A stretch of 64,000 bases of DNA from CAWGMT01 sp963823675. GTDB lineage: Bacteria > Planctomycetota > Planctomycetia > Isosphaerales > Isosphaeraceae. Below the pieces are notes generated by a model that was not told where the DNA came from, searched no databases, and worked only from the letters and a program-made list of their open reading frames with translations. The stretch covers positions 744,001-808,000 of the forward strand of contig CAWGMT010000007.1 in assembly GCA_963823675.1 (NCBI GenBank), read 5' to 3'. The position numbers were made by a program, and so were the translations under genes. Positions within the stretch are counted from its first letter, which is position 1, and the number at the start of each line of letters is the position of its first letter. Positions 17,912 to 26,865 of the stretch are shown here, piece by piece.

Positions 17912-20900
17912 TCACGAGAGGCCCATTTTCTTCTCCAGTTGCTTGAGGAAGCCCTCGTCTTCCGGAGAAACGAACCGCCCAGCTTGCTTCAGCCCATTTA
18001 GCACCTCGTACGCCCGCCGCCACCATTCGAGCGCCGCGTCAGGCCGATCCGATCCTTCGGCAATCCGGGCCATCCGCCAGTACGAGACCCAGAGGCCGCG
18101 AGCGTAGTCGGCGTTGTCCGGTGCGGCGTCGGCGAGGCGTTGGCGAATTTTCAGCCCGTCCTCGTAGAACCGGCGAGCCGCGGCCCGATCGCCGCTGGAG
18201 CGCGCCAGGTCGCCCAGCCGCTCGAAGCTGACGGAGAGGTCGCGAGCGTAGTCGGCGTTCTCCGGTGCGGCGTCGGCGAGGCGTTTCGCGATTTTCAGTT
18301 GGTCCTCGTAGAACCGTCGTGCGGCGGCCCGATCGCCGCTGGAGCGCGCCAGGTCGCCCAGCTTGTTGAAGCTGACGGAGAGGTCGCGAGCGTAGTCGGC
18401 GTTCTCCGGTGCGGCGTCGGCGAGGCGTTTGGCGATTTTCAGACTGTCCTCGTAGAACCGTCGTGCGGCGGCCGGATCGCCGCTGGAGCGCGCCAGGTCG
18501 CCCAGCTTGTTGAAGCTGACGGAGAGGTCGCGAGCGTAGTCGGCGTTCTCCGGTGCGGCGTCGGCGAGGCGTTTGGCGATTTTCAGCCCGTCCTCGTAGA
18601 ACCGTCGTGCGGCGGCCGGATCGCCGCTGGAAACCGCCAGGTCGCCCAGCTTGTTGAAGCTGACGGAGAGGTCGCGAGCGTAGTCGGCGTTCTCCGGTGC
18701 GGCGGCGGCGAGGCGTTGACGAATTTTCAGCCCGTCCTCGTAGAACCGGCGTGCGGCGGCCAGATCGTCGCTGGAGTGCGCCAGGTCGCCCAGCCGCTCG
18801 AAGCTGACGGAGAGGTCGCGAGCGTAGTCGGCGTTCTCCGGTGCGGCGTCGGCAAGGCGTTGGCGAATTTTCAGCCCGTCCTCGTAGAACCGGCGTGCGG
18901 CGGCCGGATCGCCGCTGGAAACCGCCAGGTCGCCCAGCCGCTCGAAGCTGACGGAGACGTCGCGAGCGTAGTCGGCGTTGTCCGGTGCGGCGGCGGCGAG
19001 GCGTTTGGCGATTTTCAGTTGGTCCTCGTAGAACCGGCGTGCGGCGGCCGGATCGCCGCTGGAAACCGCCAGGTCGCCCAGCTTGTTGAAGCTGACAGAG
19101 AGGTCGCGAGCGTAGTCGGCGTTCTCCGGTGCGGCGTCGGCGAGGCGTTGGCGAATTTTCAGCCCGTCCTCGTAGAACCGGCGAGCCGCGGCCCGATCGC
19201 CGCTGGAGCGCGCCAGGTCGCCCAGCCGCTCGAAGCTGACGGAGAGGTCGCGAGCGTAGTCGGCGTTCTCCGGTGCGGCGTCGGCGAGGCGTTGGCGAAT
19301 CTTCAGCCCGTCCTCGTAGAACCGTCGTGCGGCGGCCGGATCGCCGCTGGAGCGCGCCAGGTCGCCCAGCCGCTCGAAGCTGATGGCGAGGTCGCGAGCG
19401 CAGTCGGCGTTCTCCGGTGCGGCGGCGCACAGCCGCTCGAACATGGACGCGCTTCTGCGCCAGAGGTCGCGGGCGTCGAGCATGCGGCCCGTATGCAAGA
19501 GCGGTGTCGCGATCGCGTTCGCCAGAAGACAGCCGCCCCGTTCTCCCTGGTCGATTCGCCGCAGCGCCAGATTGCGCAAGGGCGGCAGCTCCCAGGCCAG
19601 GCCGGGTTGGCCCCAGTGGCTCTCGAGCCAGGCCCCTCGGTCATCCGCGTGCTGATGGACCGCTTGCTCGCGCGCGATTCGCTCGTCGGCATCGAGCCTG
19701 GCCCGCACCACGTCCTGGACCAGCCGGTGCATTCGGGCCAGGTGGTCCGAGCCGGGAGCGGCCGGAAGGCCCCGCGTGCGGTCGCGCTCGTGCTCCAGCG
19801 GGACAATCAACCGGAGCCTTGCCAGGCGCTCCAAGTTCGTGGCGATCGGGTCGATCAGGCCGGTCCGGGCGAGGGCCGGGAAATCGGCCAGGAGCAAGTC
19901 GCGCAGCCAGGGGATCGGCACGCTGTCCGGCGGCAGGAACGCGGCCTGTTCGACGGCACGCAGCTCCTCGGGTTTGAGCGATTTCAGGGTCGGCTCGAGC
20001 AGCCTGGCGATGCAGGTCTCGGCGTGCCGGATCTTGCCGCCGGCGGCCTCGGGGCCGACCTCTTCCTCCAGCACCATGATGCCCTCGCGCTCGAGATGCT
20101 CCAGGAGCTCGAGATACGAGACAAGGCGATGCTCGGCCATGAAGACGCCGACCACCTCGACCGTCAGCGCATGGCCGCCCAGGCGCCGGCTGACGATCTC
20201 GAGCGCGGCCTTCCACTCGTCGTCCTGGGGCGAGTCGGCGATCGGGCGGAAGCTCTGAAGCAGGGCGAGGGCGTCGTCGGGTTGCAAGGCGTCCAGCGGC
20301 AGGCAGCGGATCCTGGGCAGTTGCTCGGGCGCGATGCGGGTCGTGACCAGCACGTGGATGTGATCGCCGCGCGGCAAGACCCGGTCGCGGGCCGGCTCCG
20401 CCAGGAGCTGCGGGTCGTCGAGGTTGTCGATCACGATCAGGGCCGGCGGCCCGGCCTCGAACGCCGCCTTGACCTTGGCCAGCGCCACGCTCGGGGCTCT
20501 GCCGCTCGTGGTCGGAGAGCACCACTCCCTTGGGCTCGGCCAGCGCGATCATGCCGCCGGCCAGGTCGCTCTGGCCGCCGGCCTGGATCAAGAACCGGCC
20601 GCCGGGATACTTGTAGCCATAAGCCCCAGGCATAGGCAAAAGCCAGCATGCTCTTGCCGATGCCCGGAATGCCGTGGACCGCGGTGATCGCGCCGATATG
20701 GCCCTGGATCAGGCCTGTGAGCAGTTCGTGCATCTCGTCGCGGCGGCCGGCGAAGTGGACGCTGGGCAAGGGCACCGTATTGGAAGAGCCATCCCGGATG
20801 GCTTTCCGCTTGAGCCGCTCGGCAATCTGGCCGGGCAGGCCGGCCAGCTTGCGCCGGACGTCCTCACGCTCGAGCGCCTGCGCTCCCTCGGGCCAGAAGG

Positions 20901-21351
20901 GAAGCCACTCGATGTACTGCCGCCGCCTCAGGTCCTTGATCCAGTTGCGAATCCGTTCCTCGACCGGATCGGCCTCGAACGCCGGGTGCTTGATCGCGTA
21001 GATCGGCTTGATGCCCTCGCCCGGCAGGGCGTGCGCCAGCTCGGTCTCGACGTAGATCTCCCACTCCTTGCGGCAGTATTCGCTGGCGAAATAAGCCGGC
21101 GAGAGCACGGCCACCATCATCTTCGACTGCCGCAGGCCGGTGAGGATCCGAGCCTCCCAGTCGTCCATCGCAAGGATCGCCTCGGTGTCAAAGAACACCG
21201 AAAGCGGCGCGCCGATCGTGCGCGCGTATTCGGCCTTGATGGCGTCGACGATCGCCGCGACCTTGCCCGAATTCTCGCCCCGGTCGTCCGAGTGGGCGTA
21301 GCTGACGAACAGGTCGAATTCGGGTTCGGGTGTTCGTGCTGGGGGCGCCAT
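17912..21351 (-). CDS. TIR-STAND (NB-ARC) protein with nine near-identical TPRs
   Basis: NLR-like protein of about 1,145 residues. An N-terminal TIR domain (FDLFVSYAHSDDRG; SVFFDTEAILAMDDWE; LSPAYFASEYCRKEW) carries the putative NADase Glu at residue 96. A STAND ATPase follows, with Walker A GIPGIGKS at 227-234, Walker B ALIVIDNLDDPQLL, LGGHALTVEVVGVFM, a winged-helix-like region (LRAVEQAAFLPPDSVPIPWL) and a His-rich linker. Nine 48-residue TPR units then a short tail (LKQLEKKMGLS) close it. Two frame breaks near 20620 and 20490 interrupt the ATPase core; the piece between them (GYKYPGGRFLIQAGGQSDLA) is colinear with the neighbouring paralogue. The start ATG 21351 has GGAAG upstream; ATG 21366 is an alternative. 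The predicted role is ligand sensing by TPRs and NAD-consuming defence. Confidence 0.85.
18110..19400 (-). repeat. nine tandem 144-bp TPR-coding units
   Basis: Nine consecutive in-frame units of 144 bases encode FERLGDLARSSGDPAAARRF and then YEDGLKIRQRLADAAPENAD and YARDLSVS, with substitutions at a few positions: ERL or NKL; R, V or H; P, R or L; G, Q or S; IRQ or IAK; D or A; E or D. Unit boundaries never shift frame. The DNA is nearly identical between units, which implies recent tandem duplication or gene conversion. The low complexity opens long meaningless frames on the opposite strand. Confidence 0.9.
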
Positions 21352-21479
21352 CGCAGTGTCTTCCATTTGAAAACAACGGTAGCTTGATTGGCTCAGAGCC
21401 AGCAATCGGGCGAAACGGAACGTTTCTAGAGCTCGTTTACGATGTATTTCATCGCCCCAGAGAAGGATGGAGATCGAAG

Positions 21480-24400
21480 TCAATCGCCAGATTGTGTTCC
21501 CGCGGCTCTCTTCTCGTCGTCAATCAAGAGCCAGTTTGCTGAGGATCGTGTGAGCGGATGTTCCGGCCCGAGACGCGCAAGCCGAATCTCGTACGCCCGC
21601 TCCATAAGCCGTCGAACATCACCGTAGTTGCCCATCGATTGCTCGACCGTCGCGAGGTTCGATAATTGCGTGGCAAATTCGTGATGCTCGGGACCGAATG
21701 CGTCCCTCCCAATCTCGATCGCCTTTTCGAGGAGCCGTTTTGCTTCACAAGGGTTTTTCAGCTTGAGTTCGGCCATCGCCAAGTTGGCATAGATGGTAAT
21801 GAACGCTGGATGGTCGGCTTCATACACGTTGTGGGCGTGTGCTACAGCTCTGAGCGACAGATCCCTCGCCTCGGGGAGGTTCGACCGTTCCAGCTCGATC
21901 GAGGCGAGGTTGGAACACAGCGTGGCGAGGGCAGCATGATCGAGCTTGTATCCCCGTTCAGTCATCGCAATGGCTTTTCTCAGCATTCGTGCGGAATCGT
22001 CGAGGCTTCCCAGGTCTCCCGCGATCGTCGCCAGATTCGAGTAGCACGCGGCAAGGGTTGGTTCTTCGGTAGTGCAGGCCTTCTCGGCTATTGCGAGGGC
22101 CTGCTCAGCAAGCCGCTTGGCCTCGGGTAGATTGCCTAGCTTGTGCTGGACAACGCCGAGGCCTGAGCAGTGGATGGCGAGCTCGACCTCGTTCGTTCGT
22201 TCGGCTTGCTTGTCAAGTGCTAAGGCTTGTTCCAGCAGCCGCTTCGCATTGACCAAGTTTCCCAACTTCAGTTCGATATCTCCGAGGTTGCCGCAGCAGG
22301 CAGCGAGGAGTGAAGTATTTTCGGAGTGTGTCGCCTCCAGCTTTCGTATGGCTCGCTGCAGAAGGGCGCGGCCTTCGTTGAAGCGGCCCTGCCTTCCCAA
22401 TAGGCGATCCGCCTTAATCGCCAATATGGCTCCGCCTTCGATCCAGCCGTTGTCGAGAAGAAGGGTGGCGAAATCGCACATTGGATCGATCTCCCAACGC
22501 CCCGACGACTCGTCCCATTCGCTGGAAAGGCTCGCGGCTCGCGATCCGACGTGGGCAACCACAGCGACCCATCCCTCGCGCAGCACATCGGCGGCGAGCC
22601 CGGCGCACACGACGTCCTGGATCAGCGTGTGCATGCGTAATAGGCCTTCGCCTTCGCCATCAAGTAGGAGCCGAAGGCCGCGAAGGTGCCGGAGCAGCCG
22701 CCCCCAAGCACTGGGATAACCGGGCCTTTCGTCGTTAAACTCGGGAATCCGCGCTCCGACCAAGCTCCGTAACCAAGGGATGGGAATCCGTCCGTGTGGA
22801 AACAGGGCGGCATACTGCAGCGCTAGCAATTCTTGCTCCGACAGGCTGGCGAGAATTGGTTTGAGTAGCACTGGCAGGGACTTTTCAGGATGGCGGTTCA
22901 GAGTCATGCCCTCCTCGCCTGCAACCCCCGTCATCGCGCCGATACCTTCTCGCGCCAGACGGTCGGCAAAACCGGCGTAGCTGACCTCGGGCGTCTGCCA
23001 GAGATAAACTGCGACCACTTCGACCGCCAGAGGGTGTCCCTCCAGGCGTTGAATGATCCACCGCGCGTCGTTCCGTTCGTCTTCGGTAGCGAACGGCTTG
23101 TAAATCTCCAACAACCGCATCGCGTGTTCCTCGGGCAGGCCGTCGAGCGGCAAGCAATCCACTCCTGTTAATTGGTCAGAACCGAGCTGAGTCGTGACCA
23201 ACACATGAGTGCTGTCCCCCGAGGGCAGGAAAAGTGCCGCGGTGTGGGGTGCGAGTAGTTGGGGATCGTCTACGTTGTCGAGCAATAGTAGCGATCGTGG
23301 ACGCTCCTCGAACGCGGCGCGGACACGGATAAACGCTGCGTCAACGTTTACTTTCTCGTCATCGGTTAGCGTAATCCCCTTAAACGGGGCGAGGTTTAGG
23401 ATTGGGATGCGTAAGTCGCTGACCCCCACGCACGGCACGAGGTAGCGCCCTCCCGCGTATTCGTCGGCAAAAGCATGGGCGTACTCGAACGCAAGAGCGC
23501 TCTTGCCCATGCCGCCGATTCCGTGCAGTGCGGTGATTGCGCCGACACGTCCGAGCGCGAGCGACTCGCGCAGCTTTCCCAACTCCTCCTGGCGTCCGAC
23601 AAAGTGCTGGTTGTGCGGAGGGATCGTGGTCGGCGAAGCTGCGGTCCGATTGGCCCTTTCCAGCCGCTCTGAGATGCGCTGCTCGAGGCCTTCGATCAGT
23701 CGGCGGATCCCCTCGGTCCGTAACGCCGTCGGACCCTCTTTCCTCTGGTGGCGGAGGTCGAGAAATTGCCTGCGGCGAAGATCCGCGAGCCATTCGCCGA
23801 GCAATTCGTTGCCCTGCGTCTCGAATATGGGCGCAGTGATCGTATAGATCGGAGCGATTGCGTCGCCGGGCAAGGCGCGGGCTAACTCCTGTTCTCGGTA
23901 GCGCAGCCACTCCTTGCGACAGTAGAGACTTTCAAAGTAATTCGGCGACAGTATTGCAAGCATCACTGTCGTTTCCCGCAGGCCACGGTAGATCCGATGC
24001 TCCCAGTCGTCCATGCTGCGGATCTCGTCGCGATCGAAGAAGACCGCGAGCGGCTCTGGTGTGTACCTGGAATGCTCGGCTTGGATCGCCTCGACGAGCC
24101 CTGCAACCCAGCCGTCGCGGTCGTCGGCGTGGGCATAACTTACGAAGATGTCATATTTGGGCGCCGGGATAGCACGCCGCATTTTCCGTCTCCTCCTGGG
24201 CCGCTGATCCCGGCCGATCGCGCCGAGCATCCGCTTCATGGTCGCGCTGACCGGCCGGCCGTCGTGGGTTTGTCCCGCTTCAATCTCCGCCTCGCTGAGC
24301 CATCGGTTCTCGGCATTGCGATCCACCTTCGGGTAAGCCGCCGAACCGAGCTCCACGCCGAACAGCTCCATGATATAGCACGTTTCGGTCTGAGTGCTCT

Positions 24401-24644
24401 CAGAAAAATCGGTGAATTCGAGATGCATGGGCGGCGCAGGCGAAACCTGGTAGTCGGCTCCCTCGCCAAGCTCGAGCTCCTCGGCGACCTCGCGCACGAG
24501 GCATTGCCGAAAGGTCTCATCGGGCCGGCGGTGTCCCGAGACAAAGTGAAACCGCCGCCACTTGGGGTTCCACTGGGCAAGCCAGAGAGTCTGGCCGTCC
24601 TGGATACGGCGGATCAGGGCGACGGCGGCTTCGGATTGTCTCAT
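21480..24644 (-). CDS. NUDIX-TIR-STAND-TPR fusion protein
   Basis: 1,054 residues, frame intact. Residues 1-150 are a Nudix hydrolase domain with box G37-x5-E43-x7-R51-E52-V-A-E55-E56; only the late Gly of the consensus is replaced, by E58. Residues 163-260 are a TIR domain (YDIFVSYAHADDRDGW; AVFFDRDEIRSMDDWE; SPNYFESLYCRKE) with the putative catalytic Glu at 245. The STAND core has Walker A GIGGMGKS at 375-382, Walker B LLLLDNVD at 452-459 and LEGHPLAVEVVAVYL. From about 700, at least six TPR-like units (CGNLGDIELKLGNLVNAKRL; YSNLATIAGDLGSLDDSARM) follow. The start ATG 24644 overlaps the preceding stop as ATGA. Predicted reaction: NAD cleavage by TIR, with the ADP-ribose-type product a natural Nudix substrate. 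An immune receptor role is inference. Confidence 0.88.
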   Translation of the reverse strand: MRQSEAAVALIRRIQDGQTLWLAQWNPKWRRFHFVSGHRRPDETFRQCLVREVAEELELGEGADYQVSPAPPMHLEFTDFSESTQTETCYIMELFGVELGSAAYPKVDRNAENRWLSEAEIEAGQTHDGRPVSATMKRMLGAIGRDQRPRRRRKMRRAIPAPKYDIFVSYAHADDRDGWVAGLVEAIQAEHSRYTPEPLAVFFDRDEIRSMDDWEHRIYRGLRETTVMLAILSPNYFESLYCRKEWLRYREQELARALPGDAIAPIYTITAPIFETQGNELLGEWLADLRRRQFLDLRHQRKEGPTALRTEGIRRLIEGLEQRISERLERANRTAASPTTIPPHNQHFVGRQEELGKLRESLALGRVGAITALHGIGGMGKSALAFEYAHAFADEYAGGRYLVPCVGVSDLRIPILNLAPFKGITLTDDEKVNVDAAFIRVRAAFEERPRSLLLLDNVDDPQLLAPHTAALFLPSGDSTHVLVTTQLGSDQLTGVDCLPLDGLPEEHAMRLLEIYKPFATEDERNDARWIIQRLEGHPLAVEVVAVYLWQTPEVSYAGFADRLAREGIGAMTGVAGEEGMTLNRHPEKSLPVLLKPILASLSEQELLALQYAALFPHGRIPIPWLRSLVGARIPEFNDERPGYPSAWGRLLRHLRGLRLLLDGEGEGLLRMHTLIQDVVCAGLAADVLREGWVAVVAHVGSRAASLSSEWDESSGRWEIDPMCDFATLLLDNGWIEGGAILAIKADRLLGRQGRFNEGRALLQRAIRKLEATHSENTSLLAACCGNLGDIELKLGNLVNAKRLLEQALALDKQAERTNEVELAIHCSGLGVVQHKLGNLPEAKRLAEQALAIAEKACTTEEPTLAACYSNLATIAGDLGSLDDSARMLRKAIAMTERGYKLDHAALATLCSNLASIELERSNLPEARDLSLRAVAHAHNVYEADHPAFITIYANLAMAELKLKNPCEAKRLLEKAIEIGRDAFGPEHHEFATQLSNLATVEQSMGNYGDVRRLMERAYEIRLARLGPEHPLTRSSANWLLIDDEKRAAGTQSGD

Positions 24645-24973
24645 GACTCGTCCCCATGCGACTGCGCACTCAAACGGGCTTCGATTCGCTTGCTCAGATC
24701 CACGACGTCCTCGACGACACCTTCACGCCCGACGCCGAGCACGCCTCCGTAAGTATCGATCTCGCTGATAAGCCATTCAAGTGTTAACTCGCCTGACTCG
24801 AGGCGATGAGCCGTCCGCGGCAATCCCGCGTAGCCATTGTTCATGCCGATGATCTCGGCGCGGAGGCGACTCAGACTCAGACTCGCGACGTTTCTCAGGA
24901 ACGCATTGATGGCGCGTGCCGCGGTGCCGCACAAAAGCACAGCCGCTTTACGCGGCGAGAACCTGGTGATCAC
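24641..24973 (-). CDS. small PFK-like N-terminal domain protein
   Basis: 110 residues from GTG 24973, chosen because GAGGGAGGCG lies just upstream and a promoter candidate lies at 25059-25087; the earlier ATG 25087 falls inside that promoter. The chain AAVLLCGTAARAINAFLRN, GMNNGYAGLPRTAHRLESGE, LTLEWLISEIDTYGGVLGVG parallels the first third of the PFK-family protein at 29533 (RTARRLESGETTLATLKSRI). The Gly-rich GGGxxGMN loop is changed to CGTAARAIN and the rest of the enzyme is absent, so it cannot be an active phosphofructokinase. It is coupled by a 4-base ATGA overlap to the NUDIX-TIR-STAND gene, pointing to a binding or sensing role there. It could also be an old fragment kept by chance. 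Confidence 0.6.
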   Translation of the reverse strand: MITRFSPRKAAVLLCGTAARAINAFLRNVASLSLSRLRAEIIGMNNGYAGLPRTAHRLESGELTLEWLISEIDTYGGVLGVGREGVVEDVVDLSKRIEARLSAQSHGDES

Positions 24974-25058
24974 ACGTCCGCCTCCCTCGGTGCAGTCAGC
25001 CGGAACATCACCTGACAAAAGGGCAGTTCCACACACCCTTCCCTCCAGCCGATGATAT

Positions 25059-25087
25059 ACCATATCGGAATTAAGGGTATATTTCAA
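25059..25087 (-). promoter_or_regulatory. candidate sigma70-type promoter for the NUDIX-TIR operon
   Basis: On the minus strand, TTGAAA (25082-25087) and TATGGT (25059-25064) are separated by exactly 17 bases, in an AT-rich pocket unusual for this window. Transcription would begin near 25050, giving a leader of about 80 bases to GTG 24973. The rest of 24974-25472 holds no gene. Confidence 0.4.
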
Positions 25088-25472
25088 GCGTTAAGATTAT
25101 TCGTTCACCGCAAAACTCGGGCCGTGGACGCGGCCAATTCCGCTGAGGACGCCGCAAATTCCGCGGTCGGTGCATCAATCGTGCGAGTTTTGGCGGTTGG
25201 ATGGCGTCCCGGCGTTACCGTGGAGAGCTTTTTCGGCAATTCGTAAGGAGACGAATCGGACTGGCTTCAGCGTTCGCAGAGTCAAGGGGTCAATGCGCCC
25301 CCAGCAGGAGCGGCTGCTCAATCGCACGTGGGTTTGCGACGGGTATATCATCGCTCGGGCCTGCATGTGTGGCACTTTCTGGTGAATGGTGGCGGCGTGA
25401 TTGGGAGCCTGTTAAGATTCCGTTTGTGTCCGTGAAAGACATCGAAAAGAACGACGCAAGCATACATCGCCC

Positions 25473-26717
25473 ATGCCCAGACGTATCTTCGTCAGTGCCA
25501 CGAGCAGTGACCTGGGGAGCTTTCGCTCGCTCGCGAGCGAGTCTCTGCGGATGCGAGGGTATGAGGTTGATGATCAGGGGATTTTTCACCTCACGGACCT
25601 CGACATCCTCGAGATGCTGGAGCATCGCATCCAGGCGTGTGAAGCCGTTGTTTGCCTGGTTGGTGTCGTCTACGGAGGAGAACCCTCTCGACGCGCCGAA
25701 GGCGAGCCCCGGCGATCGTACAATCAGTGGGAGTATTACTTGGCGCGGAAGCACGGAAAGCCCGTTTTCGTACTGCTCGCAAGTGAGTCCACGACGTTTG
25801 ACAGTGAAACGGTCGAAGACGATGATCTACGCAAGTTGCAGGAGCAGCACCGCAGAGAGGTCACGCGCGATCGCGATTGGCGATCGTTCGCCAACAAAGA
25901 CCAGCTAAGGGCCGAGATGGCGCAACTGCGATTCCCCTGGGATCGTCCTCTCGGTCCAAGCCAGTCCGACGCCAGGGATTGGTTCGGCCATCCGCTCCAG
26001 TTGCTCTCCTGGCTGTTCTCCGATCCAGAGAAATTCGTGAAAGAGCTGAGCAATCCCAGCTATGCCGGCCGTTGGGATTACTACGCCTACACCGTTGCAG
26101 CGCTAACGCCCTGGGTGGTCCTCACCTGTACTTGCTTCGCCTGCATCTTTGGAGCCGCCATCAAGCTCGTATTCGTTGAGACCTACGGGATGCTGGCTGC
26201 CGTGATGATCAGCGATGTCGTGTGCCTTGTCTTTTGGACTTGCCTTTCAATTCTCATCGTATTGATGTCAAGGTATCGAAGCGGACACGAGATGGCCATC
26301 GCCGTGGGAGTGGCGATTCTGCTCAGCGTTGCATTTGGCGTTGCACGAGGCGTGCCGACGGGTTCTCCCCCCGCGCTGATCACTGGGCTTCAGACAACGT
26401 TAGCCACCAACGCGACACTCGCTGCGATCTTTGGCATCGCGTTCGCCGCAATCGTCCGGATCGGCGAGACGGTTCAAGCTCTTCGCACCGGCCAGAAAGG
26501 CCGGAACTTTCAAGCCATTTTTGGCTTCGTGGTGCTCACAGGCCTCGCGGTAGCTGGAATTCGCGCAGGCCTCGTTTACGCAATCAGGGAAGTGAACCAC
26601 GCCTTGGCAGTCTTGGTAGTCTATCCAGCATTGTACATGTGTGTGTTTGCGCTGACGTATCTGGTCATGTCAGTCAAGCCTCTGACCTGGTTGAAGGGTC
26701 TCTTCGCGAAGAAATGA
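25473..26717 (+). CDS. DUF4062 domain fused to a multi-pass membrane domain
   Basis: 414 residues. The N-terminus (MPRRIFVSATSSDLGSFRSL, then EMLEHRIQACEAVVCLVGVVYG and SYNQWEYYLARKHGKPVFVLL) is a DUF4062 domain, a TIR/SLOG-like Rossmann module usually placed in front of STAND or other conflict-system effectors. After a linker of about 50 residues, about six hydrophobic helices span residues 205-405 (VAALTPWVVLTCTCFACIFG; AIAVGVAILLSVAFGVARGV; IFGFVVLTGLAVAGIRAGLV). No ATPase is present. This layout suggests a sensor domain controlling a membrane effector. The gene faces away from the NUDIX-TIR operon across a gap of about 500 bases. A channel-like role is inference. Confidence 0.75.
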   Translation: MPRRIFVSATSSDLGSFRSLASESLRMRGYEVDDQGIFHLTDLDILEMLEHRIQACEAVVCLVGVVYGGEPSRRAEGEPRRSYNQWEYYLARKHGKPVFVLLASESTTFDSETVEDDDLRKLQEQHRREVTRDRDWRSFANKDQLRAEMAQLRFPWDRPLGPSQSDARDWFGHPLQLLSWLFSDPEKFVKELSNPSYAGRWDYYAYTVAALTPWVVLTCTCFACIFGAAIKLVFVETYGMLAAVMISDVVCLVFWTCLSILIVLMSRYRSGHEMAIAVGVAILLSVAFGVARGVPTGSPPALITGLQTTLATNATLAAIFGIAFAAIVRIGETVQALRTGQKGRNFQAIFGFVVLTGLAVAGIRAGLVYAIREVNHALAVLVVYPALYMCVFALTYLVMSVKPLTWLKGLFAKK

Positions 26718-26865
26718 GGGCGACAGTTCGGACTGACGGTCGCAGAAAAAAACCACGGGTTGGTTTCGGCTATCGCCGCCGCTCGTTGCGACCGACTAAT
26801 CCACAAGAGCGCACATGCAAGCAGGGTCTATCCAAGGTAGTTGTAGAAGTTGGTATGATAGCGCA

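Noticed and set aside
18110..19400. CRISPR or satellite DNA
   Set aside because: The units are contiguous, 144 bases long and in frame with flanking protein domains, so they are coding TPR repeats.
18140..20635. 831-codon open frame on the plus strand antisense to the TIR-STAND TPRs
   Set aside because: It is the mirror of nine near-identical 144-bp units; a 144-base period keeps any stop-free frame open. The translation has no domain signature and the minus-strand reading is a clear TPR protein.
24974..25087. Upstream ATG 25087 as start of the PFK-like small gene
   Set aside because: It coincides with the -35 element of the promoter candidate and the added residues are unlike the family. 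GTG 24973 has a good Shine-Dalgarno.
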